Notes: generated from the letters alone by a model not told the origin. DNA of 64,000 nucleotides from Streptomyces durocortorensis (GCF_031760065.1 NZ_CP134500.1:6324001-6388000); one strand, 5' to 3'; shown: positions 27,159 through 35,761, counted from the stretch's first letter. A program made the numbers and translations.

Positions 27159-27548
27159 TTGAGTACCGACACGACCGCATCGGTGTCCACGCACATCCTG
27201 GACACCAGCATCGGCCGCCCCGCCGCGTCCGTCGCCGTATCGCTCGCCGCCCGCAGCGGAAGCGACGCGCCGTATGTGACGCTCGGCGCATCGGCGACGG
27301 ACGCGGACGGGCGTTGCAAGGACCTGCCGGCGCTGCCGGAGGGCACCACCCACGTGCGTCTCGACTTCGACACCGAGACGTACTTTTCCAAGAAGCAAGC
27401 CGAGGCGCAGCAGGACGCCCCCCGCGTAAGGGACAGCGGCGCGTTCTTCCCGGAAGTGACGATCGCGTTCGCGGTCGTCCCGGGCGAGCACTATCACGTA
27501 CCGCTGCTGCTCAACCCGTTCGGCTACTCCGTTTACCGAGGGAGCTAG
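27159..27548 (+). CDS. uraH: 5-hydroxyisourate hydrolase (transthyretin-like)
   Basis: 129 residues if translation starts at TTG 27159, which has TAGGAG 10 bases upstream; the in-frame GTG at 27150 is too close to that site. The family start motif THILDTSIGRPAASV, the middle KDLP and HVRLDFDTETYF, and the C-terminal signature NPFGYSVYRGS (YRGS) are all present. It hydrolyses 5-hydroxyisourate, made by uricase, to OHCU for UraD. It lies between uraD and the uricase gene in one operon, 7 bases from the latter. Confidence 0.93.
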   Translation: MSTDTTASVSTHILDTSIGRPAASVAVSLAARSGSDAPYVTLGASATDADGRCKDLPALPEGTTHVRLDFDTETYFSKKQAEAQQDAPRVRDSGAFFPEVTIAFAVVPGEHYHVPLLLNPFGYSVYRGS

Positions 27549-27555
27549 CACCGAC

Positions 27556-28479
27556 ATGCCCACGATTCTCGGCCAGAACCAGTACGGCAAAGCAGAGAAC
27601 CGCGTCGTCAAGATCACGCGGGACGGCGACACCCACCACATCAAGGACCTGAACGTCTCGGTCGCCCTCTCCGGCGACATGGACGACGTGCACTACTCCG
27701 GCTCCAACGCCAACGTCCTGCCGACCGACACCACCAAGAACACGGTGTTCGCGTTCGCCAAGGAGCACGGGATCGAGTCCGCCGAGCAGTTCGGCATCCA
27801 CCTCGCCCGGCACTTCGTCTCCTCGCAGGAGCCGATCCACCGCGCCCGGATCCGGATAGAGGAGTACGCCTGGGAGCGCATCGCGACCTCCGACGGCAAC
27901 TCCAGGTTCATCGGCGCCGACGACGTCAAGCACTCCTTCGCCCGCAAGGGCCAGGAGACCCGCGTGTCCCAGATCACCTACGACGGTGAGAACTGGGAGG
28001 TCATCTCGGGCCTCAAGGACCTGACGGTGATGAACTCGACCAACTCCGAGTTCTGGGGCTACGTCAAGGACAAGTACACGACGCTGAAGGAGGCGTACGA
28101 CCGCATCCTGGCGACCGACGTCTCCGCGCGCTGGCGCTACAACTGGACCAGCGACGAGCAGCGCATGCCGAACTGGGAGAAGTCCTACGAGCAGGCGCGC
28201 AAGCACATGCTCCAGGCCTTCGCCGAGACGTACTCCCTCTCGCTCCAGCAGACCCTGTACCAGATGGGTTCGCGCATCATCAACAGCCGCAGCGAGATCG
28301 ACGAGATCCGCTTCTCGCTGCCGAACAACCACCACTTCCTGGTGGACCTCGAACCGTTCGGCCTCAAGAACGACAATGAGGTCTACTTCGCGGCGGACCG
28401 TCCCTACGGTCTGATCGAGGCCACCGTGCTCCGGGACGGCGTCGAGCCGAAGATCCCGGTCGACATGACCAACCTCTGA
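27556..28479 (+). CDS. pucL: Urate oxidase (uricase), cofactor-free
   Basis: 307 residues. The N-terminus ILGQNQYGKAENRVVKI carries the Lys of the charge relay, and LPTDTTKNTVFAFAK (about 55-69) is the conserved Thr-Lys urate-site motif. Later blocks include FIGADDVKHSF, TNSEFWGYVKDKYTTL and DEIRFSLPNNHHFLVDLEPFGL, all typical of uricase. It oxidises urate with O2 to 5-hydroxyisourate and hydrogen peroxide. It is the last gene of its operon and is followed by a hairpin before the permease. The peroxide links it functionally to the catalase gene 4 kb away. Confidence 0.96.
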   Translation: MPTILGQNQYGKAENRVVKITRDGDTHHIKDLNVSVALSGDMDDVHYSGSNANVLPTDTTKNTVFAFAKEHGIESAEQFGIHLARHFVSSQEPIHRARIRIEEYAWERIATSDGNSRFIGADDVKHSFARKGQETRVSQITYDGENWEVISGLKDLTVMNSTNSEFWGYVKDKYTTLKEAYDRILATDVSARWRYNWTSDEQRMPNWEKSYEQARKHMLQAFAETYSLSLQQTLYQMGSRIINSRSEIDEIRFSLPNNHHFLVDLEPFGLKNDNEVYFAADRPYGLIEATVLRDGVEPKIPVDMTNL

Positions 28480-28491
28480 CGCGGCACTGAA

Positions 28492-28527
28492 CCGGCCCCC
28501 GTCCGCCCGCAGTCGGGCGGGGGCCGG
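28492..28527 (+). terminator. Hairpin between uricase and NCS2 permease
   Basis: CCGGCCCCCG at 28492 pairs with CGGGGGCCGG ending at 28527; the inner CCCG/CGGG pairs around CAGT. It may be a partial terminator, since the permease lacks a clear promoter of its own. Confidence 0.6.
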
Positions 28528-28547
28528 TCATCCCGGAGGGAACACCC

Positions 28548-29951
28548 ATGGCACAGCCTGCATCGGGGCCGGCAGAAGGCCCAGCCAGAACCTCACCGGC
28601 CACCACTGCCGACACGGCGGTTCACCCGGTCGACGAGAAGCTTCCTCCCGCGCGGCTCGTCCCCGCCGCGCTCCAGCACATCGCCGCCATGTACGCGGGC
28701 GTCGTCACCCCTCCGCTGATCATCGGCCAGGCCGTCGGCCTGGACGCCGCCGGAATGACCCGGCTCATCGCGGCGAGCCTCCTGATCGCGGGACTCGCCA
28801 CCATCCTCCAGACGATCGGCCTCGGCCGCTTCGCCGGGAACCGCCTGCCGTTCGTCAACGCCGCCTCCTCCGCCGGTATCGCCCCGATGCTCGCCATCGC
28901 CGAGACCAGCGCCCCCGGGCACCAACTGCCCGCGATCTACGGGGCGGTGCTCGTCGCCGGAGCGTTCTGCCTGCTGGTCGGACCGTTCTTCGGCAGGCTG
29001 CTGCGCTTCTTCCCGCCGCTCGTCACCGGTGTGGTCATCACCCTCATCGGCGTGACGCTCATGCCGGTCCCGGTCGCCTGGGCCCAGGGCGGCGACGCAA
29101 CCGCCGCCGACTTCGGCGCCATGAAGTACCTGGCGCTGGCCGCCTTCACCCTCGTCGTCATCCTGCTGATCCAGCGCTTCGGGCGCGGCTTCCTCAAGCA
29201 GGTCGCCCTGCTGATGGGCATGTTCGTCGGCACGCTGGCCGCGATCCCGTTCGGACTCGCCGACTTCTCCGCGATGAAGTCCGCCCCGCTCGCCGCCCTG
29301 CCGACCCCCTTCGCCTTCGGCGCGCCCGAGTTCCAGCCCGCCGCGATCCTCTCCCTCTGCATCGTCATGCTCGTCCTGATGACGGAGTCCTCCGCAGGCA
29401 TGCTGGCCCTCGGCGAGATCTGCGAGCGCCGCACCGACGGCCGTACGATCACCCGGGGTCTGCGCACCGACGGCATCGCGACCCTGATCGGCCCGGTCTT
29501 CGGCTCCTTCCCCACCAGCGCCTTCGCCCAGAACGTCGGCGTCGTCTCGCTGACCCGGGTACGCAGCCGGTACGTGGTCGCGGCGGCCGGTGGCGCGCTC
29601 CTGATCCTCGGCGCCTTCCCGGTCCTCGGCGCGGTCGTCTCGCTCGTCCCGATGCCGGTGCTCGGCGGCGCGGGCATCGTCCTGTTCGGCTCCATCGCCG
29701 TGAGCGGCATCCGTACGCTCTCCGAGGCCGGACTCGACGACAGCTCCAACATCATCCTGGTCGCCGTCGCGCTCGGCGCGGGCATCATCCCGCTCGCCGC
29801 GCCCACCTTCTACGCCGGTTTCCCGGCCTGGGCGCAGACCGTCCTGGGCTCCGGAATCAGTGCGGGAGCGCTGGTCGCCGTCGTGCTCAATCTGTTCTTC
29901 CACCATCTCGGCACCCACAGCCGCACCGCTGTGGCACTCAAATCCTCCTAG
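28548..29951 (+). CDS. NCS2 nucleobase:cation symporter (urate/xanthine permease type)
   Basis: 467 residues with about 14 hydrophobic segments. NCS2 signature regions are visible: QHIAAMYAGVVTPPLIIG in the first helix, the motif region VMLVLMTESSAGMLALGEI (Glu on TM8), and GPVFGSFPTSAFAQNVGVVSLTRV (the QNVG motif of TM10). These residues define the purine-specific branch (UacT/XanQ-like), so urate or xanthine import is likely. The proton motive force would drive uptake. A GGAGGG site precedes ATG 28548. It is next to uricase and 8-oxoguanine deaminase. Confidence 0.92.
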   Translation: MAQPASGPAEGPARTSPATTADTAVHPVDEKLPPARLVPAALQHIAAMYAGVVTPPLIIGQAVGLDAAGMTRLIAASLLIAGLATILQTIGLGRFAGNRLPFVNAASSAGIAPMLAIAETSAPGHQLPAIYGAVLVAGAFCLLVGPFFGRLLRFFPPLVTGVVITLIGVTLMPVPVAWAQGGDATAADFGAMKYLALAAFTLVVILLIQRFGRGFLKQVALLMGMFVGTLAAIPFGLADFSAMKSAPLAALPTPFAFGAPEFQPAAILSLCIVMLVLMTESSAGMLALGEICERRTDGRTITRGLRTDGIATLIGPVFGSFPTSAFAQNVGVVSLTRVRSRYVVAAAGGALLILGAFPVLGAVVSLVPMPVLGGAGIVLFGSIAVSGIRTLSEAGLDDSSNIILVAVALGAGIIPLAAPTFYAGFPAWAQTVLGSGISAGALVAVVLNLFFHHLGTHSRTAVALKSS

Positions 29952-29996
29952 GGTCCTGCCGTGCCCACATCGCCACAGAAAGAAGAAGGAAGCACC

Positions 29997-31385
29997 ATGG
30001 CAGCTTCGGCAGACCCTCAGCGCATCATCATCGAGAACTGTTCGATCGCCACCGTCGACGCCAACGACACGGAGTACGCCTCCGGCTACATCGTCGTGGC
30101 GGGCAACCGCATCGAGTCCGTCGGCGCCGGCAAGGCACCGGAGGGCCTCGCCGGGGTCGTCCGGCGCATCGACGCCACCGGGCACCTCGCGACGCCCGGC
30201 CTGGTCAACACCCACCACCACTTCTACCAGTGGATCACCCGAGGCCTGGCCACCGACCACAACCTCTTCAACTGGCTCGTGGCCCTCTACCCGACCTGGG
30301 CGCGCATCGACGAGCCGATGGCCCGCGCCGCCGCGCAGGGCTCGCTGGCCATGCTGGCCCGTGGCGGCGTCACCACCGCCATGGACCACCACTACGTCTT
30401 CCCGAAGGGCTCCGGCGACCTGTCCGGCGCGATCATCGGGGCCGCCCGCGAGATGGGCGTACGGTTCACCCTCGCCCGGGGCTCCATGGACCGCAGCGAG
30501 AAGGACGGCGGCCTGCCGCCGGACTTCGCCGTCGAGACCCTGGAGGGCGCGCTCGCCGCCACCGAGGCGACGATCGACGCCCACCACGACGCCTCCTTCG
30601 ACGCGATGACGCAGATCGCCGTCGCCCCCTGCTCGCCGTTCTCGGTCTCCACCGAACTGATGCGCCAGGGCGCCGAGCTGGCCCGCCGCAAGAACGTCCG
30701 GCTGCACACCCACGGGTCGGAGACCGTCGAGGAGGAGCAGTTCTGCAAGGAACTGTTCGGGATGGGCCCGACCGACTACTTCGAGTCGACCGGCTGGCTC
30801 GGCAGTGACGTGTGGATGGCCCACTGCGTCCACATGAACGACTCGGACATCGCCGCCTTCGCCCGTACGGGTACGGGCGTCGCCCACTGTCCGTCCTCCA
30901 ACGCCCGCCTCGCCGCGGGCATCGCCCGGGTCCCCGACATGCTCGCCGCGGGCGTTCCGGTCGGCCTCGGCGTGGACGGCACGGCCTCCAACGAGTCCGG
31001 CGAACTGCACACCGAGCTGCGCAACGCCCTGCTCATCAACCGCCTCGGCGCCCACCGCGAGGCCGCTCTGAACGCCCGTCAGGCCCTGCGCCTCGGGACC
31101 TTCGGCGGCGCCCAGGTCCTGGGCCGCGCCGACCAGATCGGTTCCCTGGAGGCCGGCAAGCTCGCCGACCTCGTCCTGTGGAAGCTGGACACCCTGGCCC
31201 ACTCCTCGATCGCCGACCCGGTGACCGCGCTCGTCTTCGGCGCGGCCGCCCCGGTGACCCTCTCCCTCGTCGACGGCAAGCCGGTCGTCGAGGGCAACCA
31301 CCTCACCACGGTGGACGAGGACGCCATCGCCCGCGTCACCCGCGACGAGGCCCGCCGCCTCGCGCAGATCGCCGCCGGGGCCTGA
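29997..31385 (+). CDS. 8-oxoguanine deaminase (amidohydrolase)
   Basis: 462 residues from ATG 29997 behind AAGAAGGAA. Metal ligands: LVNTHHHFYQW (about 71), LHTHGSE (about 237), WMAHCVHMN, and the Asp in GLGVDGTASNESG (about 325). The block HHHFYQWITRGL and the DHHYVFP segment are typical of 8-oxoguanine deaminases of the ATZ/TRZ-like clade rather than of guanine deaminases. It converts 8-oxoguanine to urate, feeding uricase directly. It sits 45 bases after the permease and is probably co-transcribed with it. Specificity is inferred from family resemblance. Confidence 0.88.
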   Translation: MAASADPQRIIIENCSIATVDANDTEYASGYIVVAGNRIESVGAGKAPEGLAGVVRRIDATGHLATPGLVNTHHHFYQWITRGLATDHNLFNWLVALYPTWARIDEPMARAAAQGSLAMLARGGVTTAMDHHYVFPKGSGDLSGAIIGAAREMGVRFTLARGSMDRSEKDGGLPPDFAVETLEGALAATEATIDAHHDASFDAMTQIAVAPCSPFSVSTELMRQGAELARRKNVRLHTHGSETVEEEQFCKELFGMGPTDYFESTGWLGSDVWMAHCVHMNDSDIAAFARTGTGVAHCPSSNARLAAGIARVPDMLAAGVPVGLGVDGTASNESGELHTELRNALLINRLGAHREAALNARQALRLGTFGGAQVLGRADQIGSLEAGKLADLVLWKLDTLAHSSIADPVTALVFGAAAPVTLSLVDGKPVVEGNHLTTVDEDAIARVTRDEARRLAQIAAGA

Positions 31386-31475
31386 CTCCGGCGGAATCCC
31401 CGAACCGCCGGGCAGCCACTGGTCCCCGGCGGAATCCCCGACCGGCCGGTCGAGGGGGACGGCCCGAGACCGGCC

Positions 31476-31502
31476 GCCGTGGACCCGAGCGGGGTCCACG
31501 GC
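31476..31502 (+). terminator. First hairpin after 8-oxoguanine deaminase
   Basis: GCCGTGGACCC (31476-31486) pairs perfectly with 31492-31502 around five bases. Confidence 0.6.
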
Positions 31503-31504
31503 AG

Positions 31505-31550
31505 CCGGTCCGGCGGACGCGCACCCCATGGTGCGCGCCCGCCGGACCGG
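31505..31550 (+). terminator. Long hairpin after 8-oxoguanine deaminase
   Basis: CCGGTCCGGCGG (31505-31516) pairs with 31539-31550, and after one A-C mismatch CGCGCACC (31518-31525) pairs with 31530-31537, leaving a CCAT loop. A 20-bp arm is unusually long and should stop transcription efficiently. Confidence 0.75.
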
Positions 31551-31603
31551 TGAAGACCCCTGCCCGTACGCGCCCCCACCGCGCCACCCGCCCGCAACAA
31601 GCG

Positions 31604-31639
31604 CACCACCTGCACCATCTGCACGACCTGCACCACCTG
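31604..31639. repeat. 9-bp tandem repeat, four copies
   Basis: Four contiguous units of the form CACCAYCTG (CACCACCTG, CACCATCTG, CACGACCTG, CACCACCTG) lie between the terminator and the second permease. Confidence 0.8.
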
Positions 31640-31723
31640 AGAGAGCCGCACCACCGCACTCCTACGCACCACCTCCCTGACACCCGCGTCGCCGATGACG
31701 TGTAACCGACCGGAGGAACCGCC

Positions 31724-33178
31724 GTGGCCGCCAAGCCCAGGTTTCACAAAGACGCAGATGCAGCCGCCGAAGCAGCGGACGATGCCGTCGCAGAGGCAGG
31801 AACCGACCGGAAGCATCCGGTCGACGAGACCCTCCCCCCACTGAAGATGTTCACCAGCGGCCTCCAGCACGTGGCCGCCATGTACGCGGGCGTGGTAGCA
31901 CCGCCGCTGATCGTGGGGCCGGCCGTCGGCCTCACCGCCAAGGAGACCGCCTTCCTGATGGGGGCGAGCCTGTTCACCGCGGGCATAGCCACCCTGCTCC
32001 AGACCATCGGCTTCTGGAAGGTCGGCGCCCGGCTGCCCTTCGTCAACGGCGTCTCGTTCGCCGGGGTCGCCCCGATGATCGCGATAGGCAAGGACCGGGG
32101 AGACGAAGGGATCGCCGTGATCTTCGGCGCGATCATCGTCGCGAGCCTCCTCGGGTTCGTCCTCGCTCCGTACTTCGGGAAACTGGTCCGCTTCTTCCCG
32201 CCCGTCGTCACCGGCACGGTCATCACCCTGATCGGCGTCTCGCTGCTGCCGGTCGCCTTCAACTGGTCCCAGGGCGGCAACGCCGCGGCGGACGACTACG
32301 GTTCGATGACCAACATCACCATGGCCGCCGTGACCCTGGTGATCGTGCTGGCCATGCGCAAGCTGCTGCGCGGCTTCCTCCAGCAGATCGCGATCCTGCT
32401 CGGCCTGATCATCGGCACCCTGGTCGCCATCCCGGCGGGCATCACCGACTTCAGCGCCATCAAGAACGCCGATGTGGTCGGCTTCCCGACGCCGTTCGCC
32501 TTCGGCGGCCCCCAGTTCGAGATCGCCGCCATCGTCTCCATGTGCATCGTGATGCTGGTCTGCATGACCGAGTCCACCGCGGACATGCTGGCCCTCGGCA
32601 AGATCGTCGGTCGGCCGGCCGACGAGCGGATCATCGAGGGCGGTCTGCGCGCCGACACCCTGGGCAGCGCCATCAGCCCGATCTTCAACGGTTTTATGTG
32701 CAGCGCCTTCGCCCAGAACGTCGGACTCGTCGCCATGACGAAGATCCGCAGCCGCTTCGTCGTCGCGGTCGGCGGCGGGATTCTGATCCTGCTCGGCCTG
32801 GTCCCGGTCGCGGCCTCGGTCATCGCCCTCGTACCGCTGCCGGTGCTCGGCGGCGCGGGCATCGTCCTCTTCGGCACGGTCGCGGCCAGCGGCATCCAGA
32901 CCCTGGCCACCGCCGCCCTGGAGAAGGGCGAGAACGCGCTGATCGTCGCCGCCGCCGTCGGTATCGGCCTGATCCCGATCGCCGCGCCGCAGTTCTACCA
33001 CGCCTTCCCCGAGGACCTGCTGGTCGTCCTCGACTCGGGCATCTCCACCGGCTGTGTGGTGGCGATCGTGCTGAACCTCGCCTTCAACCACTTCGGACGC
33101 AGGCCCGACGCGGAGGACGAAGAACAGCACAGCGGTGACCGCGCGGTACCGGCGGCCGCCGGGGTGGGCGTCCACTGA
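31724..33178 (+). CDS. Second NCS2 purine permease
   Basis: 484 residues from a GTG behind CCGGAGGA. It has the same layout as the permease at 28548: QHVAAMYAGVVAPPLIVG, VMLVCMTESTADMLALGKI and FNGFMCSAFAQNVGLVAMTKIRS. The N-terminal 35 residues are charged and cytosolic, and the C-terminal 25 are acidic. The two paralogues are clearly diverged, which suggests different purine preference (for example urate versus xanthine or hypoxanthine). It is separated from the deaminase by two hairpins, so it has its own transcript, ended by the hairpin at 33205. Confidence 0.92.
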   Translation: MAAKPRFHKDADAAAEAADDAVAEAGTDRKHPVDETLPPLKMFTSGLQHVAAMYAGVVAPPLIVGPAVGLTAKETAFLMGASLFTAGIATLLQTIGFWKVGARLPFVNGVSFAGVAPMIAIGKDRGDEGIAVIFGAIIVASLLGFVLAPYFGKLVRFFPPVVTGTVITLIGVSLLPVAFNWSQGGNAAADDYGSMTNITMAAVTLVIVLAMRKLLRGFLQQIAILLGLIIGTLVAIPAGITDFSAIKNADVVGFPTPFAFGGPQFEIAAIVSMCIVMLVCMTESTADMLALGKIVGRPADERIIEGGLRADTLGSAISPIFNGFMCSAFAQNVGLVAMTKIRSRFVVAVGGGILILLGLVPVAASVIALVPLPVLGGAGIVLFGTVAASGIQTLATAALEKGENALIVAAAVGIGLIPIAAPQFYHAFPEDLLVVLDSGISTGCVVAIVLNLAFNHFGRRPDAEDEEQHSGDRAVPAAAGVGVH

Positions 33179-33204
33179 CGACACGACCGGTGACCGACTC
33201 GGCG

Positions 33205-33229
33205 GGGCCCCGCGCACGACGCGGGGCCC
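33205..33229 (+). terminator. Terminator of the second NCS2 permease
   Basis: GGGCCCCGCG (33205-33214) pairs with CGCGGGGCCC (33220-33229) around CACGA, 27 bases after the stop. Confidence 0.75.
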
Positions 33230-33318
33230 TCGGCCGTGTCCGGCCCGGCCGTGCGACGGCCCCCCGGAGCCGTACGCCGCCCGGCGGCTGTAGCGTCAGG
33301 GGCATAGAAGATCAGTCA

Positions 33319-33987
33319 GTGGTGGATGTCGGCGATGTACGCCTCGCGTACCGGACCTGGGGCGACTCGTACGGCTCGCCCGTCGTGCTGCTGCACGGCC
33401 TGGGCGGTTCGGCCGCGGACTGGGAGGCGGCCGGCTCCCTGCTGGGCCAGGAGTGGCGGGTCTTCGCCCTGGACCTGCGCGGCCACGGCGAGAGCGACTG
33501 GCCCGACGCGTACGACCTGGAGCTGATGGCCGAGGACGTCGTGGGGTTCCTCGACGAACTGGAGCTGGACCGGGTGGGACTCGTCGGCCACGGCATGGGA
33601 GGCGTCGCCGCCCGGCTGCTGGCCCAGGAGCATTCGGACCGGGTGGAGCGGCTGGTGCTGGTGGAGACCCCGGCGCCGTTCCCCGGCGACCCGGGCCCGG
33701 CGGGGCGGCCCGAGGGCCCGGTGGACTACGACGAGAACGCGGTGGCGGCCGTACGGGACCAGCTCGCCGACCCGGGACCGGACGCCGCGGACGGCCTCGG
33801 CGACATCGTCGCCCCGACGCTGATCATCGGCGGCGGCCCGGAGAGCACGATGGAACAGCACCGCCAGGCCGACACGGCCTCCCTGATTCCGGACTGCCGG
33901 CTGATCACGGTCCCGGGCGGCCACCGGATGCACCAGACCCGCGCGGACCAGGTGGCCGCGCACATCACGGAGTTCTTCACCAGCTGA
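33319..33987 (+). CDS. Alpha/beta hydrolase
   Basis: 222 residues if GTG 33319 is the start; the frame is open further upstream, but the homologous part begins here (VVDVGDVRLAYRTWGDSYGSPVVLLHGLGGSAADW). The nucleophile elbow is GLVGHGMGG, with His at the Ser position's neighbour replaced as G-H-G-M-G-G, so the expected catalytic Ser is missing (Gly-His-Gly-Met-Gly rather than Gly-x-Ser-x-Gly). The oxyanion HGLGG and the late His in PGGHRMHQ are kept. This suggests either a Met-containing non-hydrolytic relative or an inactive fold. A TAGCGT box lies about 20 bases before the start. Confidence 0.75.
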   Translation: MVDVGDVRLAYRTWGDSYGSPVVLLHGLGGSAADWEAAGSLLGQEWRVFALDLRGHGESDWPDAYDLELMAEDVVGFLDELELDRVGLVGHGMGGVAARLLAQEHSDRVERLVLVETPAPFPGDPGPAGRPEGPVDYDENAVAAVRDQLADPGPDAADGLGDIVAPTLIIGGGPESTMEQHRQADTASLIPDCRLITVPGGHRMHQTRADQVAAHITEFFTS

Positions 33988-34020
33988 GGACGGGCCCCGC
34001 GGCGCTTCGCCGTCGCCTGC

Positions 34021-34638
34021 TCAGCCCTCCGGCCGCCAGTCCGGACGGCGGCCGCTGAGGGCGATCACCCGGTCCAGCAGCGGGGCGCCGGCCGGCACCG
34101 CGACCGGCGGCCCGAAGATGCCCCCGCGGTCCGGGTCGTCCTCGTCCGGGGCGAGGAGCGCCTCGCAGGACCGCAGCTCGGCCTCGCCCGCCTCGTACGG
34201 CTGACCCGTCGAGCGGGCCAGGTCCCAGCCGTGGACGACGAGTTCGTCGAGCGCCACGGCCCCCGCCACCTCGCCGGGCAGGTCCACGCCGCCCGCCCGG
34301 GTCATGCCCGTCCAGGCATCGGGGGAGCGCCAGGCCGCCGCCACCTCCTCCAGGAGCCTGGGCAGCACCTCTCGCCAGTCGTCGTCGAGGACGGGGAGGG
34401 CGCTGTCCGGGGCGACGGCCGTGCTGGGCCCGAGGTCCTTGCGGGCCGCGTCCCGGAAGGCGGCGGCGAGCATGGCGAGGTGGCCGAGCAGCTCACGCAC
34501 CGCGTAGTCGGGGCAGGGGGTGGGCGCGTCCAGGCGGGCGTCGTCGACCCCGCCGAGCAGGCCCGCGATCCGCCTGGCGGCCGGTCCCAGGTCCGGGGCT
34601 GAAGCGGTGCCGGACACAGGTGTCTCATGCGTATCCAT
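34021..34638 (-). CDS. TIGR03086-like mycothiol-dependent/maleylpyruvate-isomerase N-domain protein
   Basis: 205 residues. The four-helix DinB-like N domain shows LDAPTPCPDYAVRELLGHLAMLAAAFRDAA (the PCPDW-VRELLxHL block with its metal His) and ALDELVVHGWDLARSTGQ, the second metal His region typical of actinobacterial TIGR03086 proteins. These act as mycothiol-linked transferases or are uncharacterised. The C-terminal FGPPVAVPAGAPLLDRVIALSGRRPDW is characteristic. The ATG at 34638 has CGGAG upstream. It is convergent with the hydrolase and divergent from the FN3 lipoprotein. Confidence 0.85.
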   Translation of the reverse strand: MDTHETPVSGTASAPDLGPAARRIAGLLGGVDDARLDAPTPCPDYAVRELLGHLAMLAAAFRDAARKDLGPSTAVAPDSALPVLDDDWREVLPRLLEEVAAAWRSPDAWTGMTRAGGVDLPGEVAGAVALDELVVHGWDLARSTGQPYEAGEAELRSCEALLAPDEDDPDRGGIFGPPVAVPAGAPLLDRVIALSGRRPDWRPEG

Positions 34639-34783
34639 GCAGGGAAGACTCCGTCGCCGCCGGAAACTCATCGTCGCGCGCACCGCCGGACAGCGGAAGG
34701 TTCCCCGGCCCGACCCTTGTCGGCGGCCCCCACGCCATGTCATACAGGTCTGGACCATTGCTGTCCGGATGGAAGGCACCCCC

Positions 34784-35761
34784 GTGCAACGCCCCCACAT
34801 ATCTGCCGCGTTGACCTGTTCCGCCGTCCTGCTCCTCGCCACCCTCACCGCGTGCGGCGGCACCGCCGACGCCGACACGCAGCGGCCCAGCGCCCCGGAG
34901 GGCGTGACCGCGCAGGCCAGCAGCTCCACCTCGGTGCACGTCATGTGGGAGCCTGCCACCGACGACAGGCAGATCGCCGGTTACGAGGTCTATCGAGGAA
35001 AGACCAAGGTCAAGGCCGTCCCCGCGGTCAAGCGCATGATCGACGTCGACGGGCTGACCGCCTCGACGGACTACACCTTCACCGTCCGGTCCAAGGACAC
35101 CGCCGGGAACCTCTCCGTCCCCAGCGCCGCCATCCCCGTCACCACCCGGGCCACCCCGCCCAAGGACGAGGAGCCTCCCACCGCCCCCGCGAAGCTGACC
35201 GCAAGGGCCGACGGCAGCCGCGCGGCCACCCTGACCTGGCAGGCGGCCAAGGACGACGTCGGCGTCACCTCGTACGACGTCTACCAGGAGGACTCCCGCA
35301 TCCACAGCGTGCCGGGCGATGCGACGACCGCGAAACTGACCGGCCTGCGCCCCGGAACCGTCTACAGCTTCACCGTGCGGGCCCGCGACGCCTCCGACCA
35401 GTCCTCGCCCGACAGCAACACCGCCGACCTCACCACGGCCTCGGCCCCCGGCGCCCCCGCGAGCACCGCTCCCACCGGGCTGCGCGCCGAGATCGGCAAG
35501 GAAGGCGCGGAGTTCACCGTCGACCTCTCCTGGGACCAGCCGGAGACGGGCGGGGCGGTACCGGCCTACGAGCTGTATCTGAACGGCAGGCTCACCACCA
35601 CCATCGTCTGGGGCGGTACGCCCCCGAAGGGCCGGGCCGCCTACCGGCTGAACCTCGCGGACCCTCCCGGCACCCGGTACTCCATGAAGCTCCGGGCCAA
35701 GCTGCCGGACGGCAAGTGGGGCGACTTCTCGGCCCAGCGCACGGTCGTCCTGGCCGGCTGA
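34784..35761 (+). CDS. Secreted lipoprotein with three fibronectin type III domains
   Basis: 325 residues from GTG 34784 with GGAAGG upstream. A lipobox (LLATLTACGG, Cys near 24) marks a lipid-anchored exported protein. Three FN3 repeats follow: about 36-120 (APEGVTAQ to AAIPVTT), about 130-215 (APAKLTAR to TADLTT) and about 225-325 (APTGLRAE to RTVVLAG). Typical FN3 residues (Trp in strand B, Tyr-x-Val-Tyr in C, LxPxTxYxFxVRAxD in E-F) are visible in the first two. No enzymatic domain is present, so it may bind polysaccharide or another surface protein. Confidence 0.87.
   Translation: MQRPHISAALTCSAVLLLATLTACGGTADADTQRPSAPEGVTAQASSSTSVHVMWEPATDDRQIAGYEVYRGKTKVKAVPAVKRMIDVDGLTASTDYTFTVRSKDTAGNLSVPSAAIPVTTRATPPKDEEPPTAPAKLTARADGSRAATLTWQAAKDDVGVTSYDVYQEDSRIHSVPGDATTAKLTGLRPGTVYSFTVRARDASDQSSPDSNTADLTTASAPGAPASTAPTGLRAEIGKEGAEFTVDLSWDQPETGGAVPAYELYLNGRLTTTIVWGGTPPKGRAAYRLNLADPPGTRYSMKLRAKLPDGKWGDFSAQRTVVLAG

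Larger units (their letters stand above)
31386..31723. other. 338-bp interval before the second NCS2 permease
   Basis: No gene is supported. It holds two perfect hairpins (31476-31502, 31505-31550) and a 9-bp tandem array (31604-31639). A promoter for the next gene is expected in 31640-31710, but no convincing boxes are seen. Confidence 0.6.

Noticed and set aside
28593..31529. 978-codon minus-strand open frame across the permease and deaminase
   Set aside because: Composition is a low-complexity Gly/Asp/Arg/Val string typical of GC-rich antisense frames, and both plus-strand genes are complete and conserved.
31604..31639. Repeat array considered as CRISPR
   Set aside because: Units are 9 bp, contiguous and without spacers; no cas genes are present.
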